64,000 nt of DNA from Streptomyces sp. F001 (lineage in GTDB: Bacteria > Actinomycetota > Actinomycetes > Streptomycetales > Streptomycetaceae). The stretch spans positions 188,459-252,458 of the forward strand of contig NZ_QZWF01000006.1 of assembly GCF_004187715.1 (NCBI RefSeq), read 5' to 3'. Shown here in pieces: positions 58,242 through 64,000 of the stretch. The notes under the pieces are model-generated. The model searched no databases. It worked only from the letters and a program-made list of their open reading frames with translations, and was not told the DNA's origin. How positions within the stretch are numbered: position 1 is the first letter of the stretch; every line of letters starts with the position of its first letter. The translations under genes and the position numbers were made by a program.

Positions 58242-60020
58242 TCACTCAGGCACCACGGGCAATTCCAGCACCCCCGTGTCCCCCGGCGCGCTGACCACGG
58301 TCACGGGCTTGGTCCCCCGGTTGCCGAAGTACGCGTCGTCGCTCGCCGCGATCACGAACCGCAGCCGGTGGCCCTTCTCGTACCGGTGGACGATGCCCGG
58401 CAGGGTCACGGTGAACGGCTTGGTCACGTCCGGCACGCGGACCGGCGCGACCAGCCGGTGGACCAGCGTCTGCTTGCCGTCGGGTGCGACGTCGTACAGC
58501 TTGGCGAAGAGGACGAGCTTGTCGGCGGCGTCGCCCGAGTGCTGGGTGCGTTCCGCCTGCGGAGAGAGAACCCTCAGCGTGGCCCGGGGCGCGCCCACGA
58601 CGTCGACGTCCCGCCCGAGCGGCCGGCTGGTCCAGCCCAGGTAGGTGCCCTTGGTGTCGTACGGCCCCGGGTCCGGCAGCCCGGCGAGCCCGGCCACGGA
58701 GCTCTCCGAGTGGCTCGTGGGTTTGAGCCAGTTGGTGTACGAGCGACTGCCGCGCGCCACCTTCCTGCGGTTGTCGACGAGTTTGCCGTCACCGGACAGG
58801 TACAGCTTCTGGCCGGGTGCGGGGAGCCGGTCGGCCGTGGCGTAGGTGCGGTGGGGGTCTGTGATCCAGTCCCGGTAGTACGCGAAGGCCGGTCCGGTGT
58901 CGATCTTCTTCTTGTGCAGATAGCGGTCGAACCAGGAGAGGATCCGCTTGCCGACGTAGGCGCTCTCCAGGTTGCCCTGGCCGAGGTTGAGTTCTCCGCT
59001 CGCCGGGTCGGTCAGGCCGCCGCTGTGCCCCCAGGACTGCCAGATCATCTTCACCGGCGTGCCGTGCGCCTTGAGCGTCTTGTACGTGGCGGTCGCCTCG
59101 TTGAGGTTGAACAGGGTGTCGGCCTGCCCCTGGACCAGCAGGGTGGGCGCCTGGACCCGGTGCAGGTAGGACACCGGGGAGACGCTGCGGGCGTAGTCGA
59201 GCAGCCCGGCGGCCCGGTCGGCCGGATAGCGTCCGGAGTTGAGGGTGCGGATGGTCTCGCAGGCCCTGCTGACGAAGTGCAGACAGGTGCGGGAGTTGAT
59301 GCGGGACGGGTCGAGGCCCGGCCGGCTCAGCGGCTGGCCCTCGCCGATGAGGTAGAAGCCGTTGGTCCACTGCCATTTGAAGGCGCCGGGCACACCGCGG
59401 GCACCGACGGCGCTGTTCGGGGCGAGCGAGTACCCGAGGTCGTTCCAGGTGATCATGGGCACGAGGGCGTCGACGCGGTGGTCGACGGAGGCCGTGGCCA
59501 GCTGGATCGCCCCGCCGTAGGAACCGCCGATCATGCCGACGCGCGGGTCGCCCGGACGGTCGAGGGTGACGTAGTCGACGCTGGTGCCGTCGTCGGCAGC
59601 CCGTTTGCCGGCCAGGAAGTCCAGCAGCTGCGCGGCGGCCCGGCCGTCGACGGCCGGGTCGTCGAGCGAGATGAGGCAGCCCGATCTGCCGAAGCCGAGC
59701 CCGGAGTAGACGAGCCCGACGTAGCCGCGCTGGGCGAAGGCCTTGCCGATGGCGTCCGTGGAACCGTCGTTCTTGCTGCCGCCGAAGCCGTTGGTGGCCA
59801 GCACGGCGGGGGCGGGGCGGGCACTGTTCACGCCCGCGGGCCGATAGAGGTCGGCGTCGATCGTGCAGGTGCGGCCGCCTGCCCGGACGGTGAACTTCAG
59901 GGCGCTGACGGTGTACTGGCCGGTCGCGGTGGCGGGAGCGGTGAGTGCGAGGGGCGCGGTGAGCGCGGCGCCCAGCGCGGCGGCGAGAACGGCACGGGAC
60001 CTGGACACACGTCGGGACAC
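58242..60020 (-). CDS. Secreted CocE/NonD-family hydrolase (X-Pro dipeptidyl-peptidase S15)
   Basis: A 592-residue secreted alpha/beta hydrolase. It has a signal peptide (VLAAALGAALTAPLALTAPATA), the catalytic Ser in RVGMIGGSYGGAIQLAT near residue 175, the Asp in VQGQADTLFNLNE and the His in SWGHSGG. The C-terminal 200 residues are the jelly-roll PepX_C domain (YLGWTSRPLGRDVDVVG, LPGIVHRYEKGHRLRFVIA). The GTG at 60020 has GGAGG upstream. Family members cleave X-Pro peptides or esters. A 12-base palindrome lies in its upstream region. Confidence 0.9.
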   Translation of the reverse strand: MSRRVSRSRAVLAAALGAALTAPLALTAPATATGQYTVSALKFTVRAGGRTCTIDADLYRPAGVNSARPAPAVLATNGFGGSKNDGSTDAIGKAFAQRGYVGLVYSGLGFGRSGCLISLDDPAVDGRAAAQLLDFLAGKRAADDGTSVDYVTLDRPGDPRVGMIGGSYGGAIQLATASVDHRVDALVPMITWNDLGYSLAPNSAVGARGVPGAFKWQWTNGFYLIGEGQPLSRPGLDPSRINSRTCLHFVSRACETIRTLNSGRYPADRAAGLLDYARSVSPVSYLHRVQAPTLLVQGQADTLFNLNEATATYKTLKAHGTPVKMIWQSWGHSGGLTDPASGELNLGQGNLESAYVGKRILSWFDRYLHKKKIDTGPAFAYYRDWITDPHRTYATADRLPAPGQKLYLSGDGKLVDNRRKVARGSRSYTNWLKPTSHSESSVAGLAGLPDPGPYDTKGTYLGWTSRPLGRDVDVVGAPRATLRVLSPQAERTQHSGDAADKLVLFAKLYDVAPDGKQTLVHRLVAPVRVPDVTKPFTVTLPGIVHRYEKGHRLRFVIAASDDAYFGNRGTKPVTVVSAPGDTGVLELPVVPE

Positions 60021-60126
60021 GCAGACCTCCACACTGAGGGCAACCGGAACACCCGGAACACCCGGAGAACGAGGACAACCGGACAACACGAATACCGACC
60101 AGTAGTGCAGGCCGGTAATCATGTTG

Positions 60127-60138
60127 TGACACGTGTCA
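60127..60138. promoter_or_regulatory. Perfect 12-bp palindrome, possible operator
   Basis: TGACACGTGTCA is a perfect palindrome about 107 bases upstream of the S15 hydrolase start and 55 bases beyond the stop of the S66 gene. Its size and position fit a TetR- or bZIP-like repressor site, but no regulator is nearby. Confidence 0.35.
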
Positions 60139-60192
60139 GGACGGGTCAATCACCGTGATCGGAGTTTCCTGACGGAATTTCAGTTCCGCTGC

Positions 60193-61116
60193 TCAGCGCA
60201 GAGCGGGCTCGTCCAGCGTCAAGGTGCCCGTGTCCGCGTCCAGCTCGGCCGCAACCCCGAACGGAATCGTCAACGCCCCGTCGCAGTGCCCGAATCCGAA
60301 CTCCTCGACCACGGGAACCCCGAGCCCGCCGAGCCGGTCGACGAGCAGGGCGCGTACCCGGTCGTAGGCATCGCATCGCTCCCACGACCCGAGCAGCACC
60401 CCACGCACCCCGTCGAGCCAGCCGGCCCGGAGCAGTTGGGTGAGGTAACGGTCCAGACGGTACGTCTCCTCCCCCACGTCCTCCAGACAGAGCAGCCCGC
60501 CGCGCGCGGAGTGACGGGCGTGCGAGGTGCCCAGTTCCGCGGCGAGCAGGCAGAGGCATCCGCCCAGGACGACACCCCGCGCCCGGCCGGGAACCAGTGC
60601 CGTACCGCCGGAGGCGATCGTGCGGACCGTCTCCGGCGCGAACAGCGTGGCCTTGAGGTGCTCCTGCGCCTGCGCGTTCTTGATGAAGTCGACGCCCGCC
60701 GCCATCGGCCCGTGCAGCGTGACCAGGTCCAGTCGCACAGCGAACGCCTCGTGCAGCGCCGTGATGTCGCTGAAGCCGACGAGCAGCTTCGGCCCGGCCG
60801 CCCGCAGGGCCTCCCAGTCCAGCAGGTCGACCATCCGCTGCACCCCGTACCCGCCGCGGGCGCACAGCACGGCGTCCACGGACGGATCGCACCAGGCCGC
60901 CTGGAAGTCGGCGGCCCGGTCGGCGTCCGTGCCCGCCAGGTAGTCGAACGTCCCGTGCCGGTCCAGCACATGGGGCGCCGCCACCGGGTCGAGGTCCCAG
61001 CCGCGCAGCACGTCGAGTCCGGCCTGCAGCCGCTGCTCCGGCACGGGTCCGCTGGGTGCGACGACGGCCACCCGGGCGCCGGGGGCGAGCCGGGCCGGAC
61101 GCAGGAGTTCCTTCAC
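60193..61116 (-). CDS. S66-family peptidase (LD-carboxypeptidase)
   Basis: A 307-residue S66 peptidase, the family that removes the terminal D-Ala from tetrapeptides in peptidoglycan recycling, or acts on modified peptides. Signatures are RVAVVAPSGPVPEQRL at the start, AVLCARGGYGVQRM, KLLVGFSDITALHEA (oxyanion/Ser region), VVLGGCLCLLAAELGTSH and CLEDVGEETYRLDR (catalytic Glu). The GTG at 61116 overlaps the stop of the S9 peptidase in a GTGA. So it is the last gene of a three-peptidase operon. No signal peptide, so it is cytoplasmic. Confidence 0.9.
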   Translation of the reverse strand: MKELLRPARLAPGARVAVVAPSGPVPEQRLQAGLDVLRGWDLDPVAAPHVLDRHGTFDYLAGTDADRAADFQAAWCDPSVDAVLCARGGYGVQRMVDLLDWEALRAAGPKLLVGFSDITALHEAFAVRLDLVTLHGPMAAGVDFIKNAQAQEHLKATLFAPETVRTIASGGTALVPGRARGVVLGGCLCLLAAELGTSHARHSARGGLLCLEDVGEETYRLDRYLTQLLRAGWLDGVRGVLLGSWERCDAYDRVRALLVDRLGGLGVPVVEEFGFGHCDGALTIPFGVAAELDADTGTLTLDEPALR

Positions 61117-63077
61117 TTGGCCAGCTCCAACGTCGGAACGCCGCGGGGGTTCAGCCCGAACACCTGGGCATACAGGGACAGTTCGGCCTCCAGGGCACGG
61201 ATCATCGTGTCGGCCCGCCGGAACCCGTGCCCCTCCCCCTCGAAGGCGATGTACGCGTGCGGCACCCGTCCGCCCTCCATACGGGCCAGGAACCGCTCGC
61301 ACTGCGCCGGCGGGCAGATCACGTCGTCCAGCCCCTGGAGCAGCAGGAAGGGCGCGGTGATGCGGTCGGCGTGCTCGGCGGGCGAGCGTTCCACGTACCG
61401 TCCGGGCACCTCGGCGAGCGGCCCGACCAGGCTCTCCAGGTACTGCGACTCGAAGTCGTGGGTCTCCCCCGTGCCCCAGCCGGTGAGGTCGAGGATCGGG
61501 TAGATGATCGTGCCGCAGGCGTAGACGTCGGTCGTGGCGAGGGACGCCGCCGCGGTCCAGCCGCCCGCGCTGCCGCCACGCACCGCGAGCCGGTCACGGT
61601 CGGCGGTGCCCTCGTCGGCCAGCGCGAGCGCAACAGCCGCGCAGTCCTCCACGTCGACGACACCCCACTGCTCGCGCAGCCGCTCCCGGTAGGCGCGGCC
61701 GTACCCGGTGGAGCCGCCGTAGTTGACCTCGGCGACGCCGATGCCGCGGGAGGTGAAGTAGGCGATGGCCAGGTCGAGGACGAGCGGTGCGCGTCCGGTG
61801 GGGCCGCCGTGCGCCCAGATGACGTACGGCGGCAGCTCGGCGCCGGGTGCGATGCAGCCGGGGTTGTGCGGCGGGTAGACATGCGCGTGGATCTCGCGTC
61901 CGGCGGGGCCGGTGAAGGTGCGGATCTGCGGTTCGGGGTAGTACGCCGGGTCCACGGCGTCGTCGTGCTCGGCGCCGATCACCCGGGCCCGGCCGGTCCG
62001 GGCGTCCAGCTCCACCACCTCGTAGGCGCTGCGCGGGCTGGCCCCGACGCCGACGATCCGCTCGCCGTGCACCGCGAGGGTGGGCGCGAACTCGGTCCAG
62101 GGGCCGGCCGTGTCGACGACCTCGCCGGTCTCGGGGTCCAGTATCCCGAGGGCGGTCGCGCCGCGCCCGTGCACGACGGCGATGAGCCCGCTGTCCAGCG
62201 GGGCGAACCAGCGGTGCCCGAGCTTCCACAGCGGCCCGCCGAACTCCTCCTCGCGCGGGCACAGCGGTTCACCGTCGCGGTAGATGTTCCACCAGCCGGT
62301 GCGGTCGCTGCTGTACAGCAGGGAGCCGTCGGCCGCGAAGTCGACCTGGGCGATCGACTCCTGAGGGCCGCCGGCGACCGTCCGGGGCGCGAGGAGTGTC
62401 CCGTCGGATCCGATCTCGGCGAGCACCAGCTCCGTGCCGTCCCACGGCATACGCGGATGGTCCCAGGCCAGCCAGGCCGCATACCGTCCGTCGGGCGAGA
62501 GGCGCGGACCGGTGACGAAACGGTGCCGGTCGTCGGTGAGTTCCCGCACGGCGTCCCGGTCCTCGGCGGCGGAGCCGTCCAGCGGCACCGCGGCCGGCAC
62601 ACGCCGCACATCGGTGGGTCCGTCACCGGTGAACTCCTCCAGCACGCACCACACCTCACCGCGCTCCGGCCGCAGCCGCAGATCGGCCCAGCGCAGCCCG
62701 CCGCCCACCGGGGACACGGGCGTCAACGGGCGCGGCTCGCTCCCCGGCTCGTAGCGGTACAGCCGCTGGTCGGCGAAGTGCACGAACACCACCAGCGGCC
62801 GGCCGTCGACGAGGTCTCCGGCCCAGGGCTGTCCGCCGTACTCGATGACCCGGCTGCGCACGTTCCACGGAGCGGGCAGCACGGACTCCTCCCCGCCGTC
62901 GGCATGCCTGCGCACCAGTGTGCGCCGGCCCCCCTCGGCGGGCCGCGGCTCGGTCCACCAGGCCTCGTCACCGACGAAACCCACGTACTCGGGATGGCCG
63001 TCGTGCGCGGCGGCGAGCGCCGCGTCGATCGGCGAGGGCCAGGAACCGTACGCCATGGTCTGCACGTTCTCCCCCAT
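61113..63077 (-). CDS. S9-family prolyl oligopeptidase
   Basis: A 654-residue protein with an N-terminal beta-propeller (TGPRLSPDGRYAAWLAWDHP, QVDFAADGSLLYSSDRTG) and a C-terminal alpha/beta hydrolase. The catalytic triad is Ser in AVRGGSAGGWTAAASL near residue 490, Asp in LLQGLDDVICPPAQ and His in FEGEGHGFRRAD. It cleaves short peptides or acylaminoacyl peptides. The first Met at 63077 has a poor ribosome site; GTG 63065 or ATG 63056 (MAYGSWPSPI) lie behind GGGGGAG and are plausible. It starts 4 bases after the M20 gene stop and overlaps the S66 gene. Confidence 0.92.
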   Translation of the reverse strand: MGENVQTMAYGSWPSPIDAALAAAHDGHPEYVGFVGDEAWWTEPRPAEGGRRTLVRRHADGGEESVLPAPWNVRSRVIEYGGQPWAGDLVDGRPLVVFVHFADQRLYRYEPGSEPRPLTPVSPVGGGLRWADLRLRPERGEVWCVLEEFTGDGPTDVRRVPAAVPLDGSAAEDRDAVRELTDDRHRFVTGPRLSPDGRYAAWLAWDHPRMPWDGTELVLAEIGSDGTLLAPRTVAGGPQESIAQVDFAADGSLLYSSDRTGWWNIYRDGEPLCPREEEFGGPLWKLGHRWFAPLDSGLIAVVHGRGATALGILDPETGEVVDTAGPWTEFAPTLAVHGERIVGVGASPRSAYEVVELDARTGRARVIGAEHDDAVDPAYYPEPQIRTFTGPAGREIHAHVYPPHNPGCIAPGAELPPYVIWAHGGPTGRAPLVLDLAIAYFTSRGIGVAEVNYGGSTGYGRAYRERLREQWGVVDVEDCAAVALALADEGTADRDRLAVRGGSAGGWTAAASLATTDVYACGTIIYPILDLTGWGTGETHDFESQYLESLVGPLAEVPGRYVERSPAEHADRITAPFLLLQGLDDVICPPAQCERFLARMEGGRVPHAYIAFEGEGHGFRRADTMIRALEAELSLYAQVFGLNPRGVPTLELAK

Positions 63078-63081
63078 ACCT

Positions 63082-64000
63082 CTAGGCGCTCCGCAGGAAC
63101 CGGTCGAGAACGCGGACGCCGAAGTGCAGCGCCTCGACCGGGACGCGCTCGTCGACCCCGTGGAAGAGGGCCTGGTAGTCGAAGCCCTCCGGGAGCTTCA
63201 GCGGCGCGAAGCCGTAGCCGGTGATGCCGAGCTGCGAGAACTGCTTGGCGTCGGTGCCTCCCGACATGCAGTACGGCACCACATGCCCCTCGGGCGCGAA
63301 CTCCTCGACGGCAGCCCGCATCTTCGCGTACGTCGTCGAGTCCACGGGCGCCTGCAGGGCCACCGTGCGGTGCTCGTACGCCCAGTCCACGTCCGGCCCG
63401 GTCAGCAGGTCGAGGGTGGTGCGGAACTCGTCCTCGCCACCCGGCAGAAAGCGTCCGTCGACATACGCCACGGCCTCGCCCGGAATGACGTTGATCTTGT
63501 AGCCGGCGGTCAGCATGGTCGGGTTGGCGCTGCTGCGGACGGTGTGCTCGACGAGCTTTCCGGCCGGGCCGAGCTTGTCCAGGAGCGCGTCGACATCGGA
63601 GAGGTCCGTGTCGATGCCGTACAGCGCGGCCAGTTCGGTGAGGGCCGCCCGCACGGTCGGGGTCAGCCTGAGCGGCCACTCGTGCGCGCCGATCCGGGCG
63701 ATCGCGGCGGCCAGCCGGGTCACCGCGTTCTCGCGGTTCACCTTGGAGCCGTGTCCGGCGCGCCCGCGCGCGGTGAGCTTCAGCCAGCCCGTGCCGCGCT
63801 CACCGGCGGCGATCGGATAGATCTCCCGGCCGCCGCCGTCGTGGAAGGTGAACGCCCCGGACTCGCTGATGCCCTCCGTGCACCCCTCGAACAGCCCGGC
63901 GTGCCGCGTGGCGAGGAACTCGGAACCGTCCTCGGCGCTGGCCTCCTCGTCCGCGGTGAACGCGATCACGATGTCCCGCCGGGGCCGTACGCCCTGCCGG
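63082..64000 (-). CDS. M20-family zinc metallopeptidase, 5' end outside window
   Basis: The 3' part (about 305 codons) of an M20/M25/M40 peptidase. The catalytic Glu-Glu motif is IAFTADEEASAEDGSEFL, followed by SESGAFTFHDGG. The dimerisation domain begins with LTARGRAGHGSKVNRENAV. The C-terminus has PYCMSGGTDAKQFSQLGITG with a metal ligand region and FHGVDERVPVEAL. The family removes amino acids from peptides or deacylates amino acids. The frame runs open to the window edge, so the start is further upstream. It is the first gene seen of a peptidase operon with S9 and S66 genes. Confidence 0.92.
   Translation of the reverse strand, partial: RQGVRPRRDIVIAFTADEEASAEDGSEFLATRHAGLFEGCTEGISESGAFTFHDGGGREIYPIAAGERGTGWLKLTARGRAGHGSKVNRENAVTRLAAAIARIGAHEWPLRLTPTVRAALTELAALYGIDTDLSDVDALLDKLGPAGKLVEHTVRSSANPTMLTAGYKINVIPGEAVAYVDGRFLPGGEDEFRTTLDLLTGPDVDWAYEHRTVALQAPVDSTTYAKMRAAVEEFAPEGHVVPYCMSGGTDAKQFSQLGITGYGFAPLKLPEGFDYQALFHGVDERVPVEALHFGVRVLDRFLRSA

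Overview
The window is high-GC actinobacterial DNA, almost certainly from a Streptomyces chromosome. Signs of this are the near-complete G/C at third codon positions, frequent GTG/TTG starts behind GGAGG-type ribosome sites, a CebR-type operator, paired XRE regulators, DUF574 and DUF6158 proteins and a ten-gene actinomycete-type gas vesicle operon. From memory, the gene order resembles the SCO6490-SCO6550 part of S. coelicolor read backwards. That comparison was not run.

Layout. 1-6.3 kb: a BASS transporter fragment and its divergent LysR regulator, a long-chain acyl-CoA ligase, an aldo-keto reductase, a His-rich methyltransferase and a phytanoyl-CoA dioxygenase-like protein. 6.3-14.9 kb: a secreted plant-polysaccharide island. 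It holds a CBM2-GH6 cellobiohydrolase, a CBM2-GH5 endoglucanase, a broken CBM2 gene that looks like the front of a GH48 cellulase, and a PL11 rhamnogalacturonan lyase. A perfect CebR box lies between the divergent cellulase units. The broken gene is split by a 2.25-kb TnpB element and has also lost its catalytic domain. 14.9-23 kb: methyltransferases, pterin dehydratase, two XRE regulators, an orphan DnaK, a GDPD esterase whose 3' end lies inside a MITE-like repeat, and OsmC. 23-30 kb: a MoxR ATPase with a metallopeptidase/VWA partner, a holin-like/phosphodiesterase fusion, and an MBL-DedA pair. 30-34 kb: an MBL hydrolase coupled to a lysine-free aminotransferase-like protein, and a secreted repeat protein. 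33.7-43.7 kb: a stress-flavoured stretch with PoxB-like oxidase, DUF2795, CBS, DJ-1, DUF6158, baeRF2, ABC-F, a PAP2-lipid kinase fusion, a methyltransferase and a 56-residue membrane protein. 43.7-49.1 kb: the gas vesicle operon gvpO-A-F-G-Y-Z-J-L-S-K, with most neighbours overlapping by 4 bases. 49.2-53.7 kb: LigD polymerase domain, transketolase and NDH-2. 53.9-64 kb: an F420-type LLM oxidoreductase, SDR, holin-like protein, arginase-family gene, GNAT, secreted S15 hydrolase and a three-gene peptidase operon (M20, S9, S66).

The genes suggest cellobiose-controlled cellulose and pectin breakdown next to stress, redox and buoyancy functions. I see no secondary-metabolite cluster, CRISPR array, tRNA or rRNA. 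The unusual items are mostly structural: three short tandem-repeat arrays, a module inverted between two copies of one intergenic repeat, a MITE that supplies a stop codon, and several apparent single-base losses (in four loci, some beside G/C runs) that could be real or could be sequence errors.
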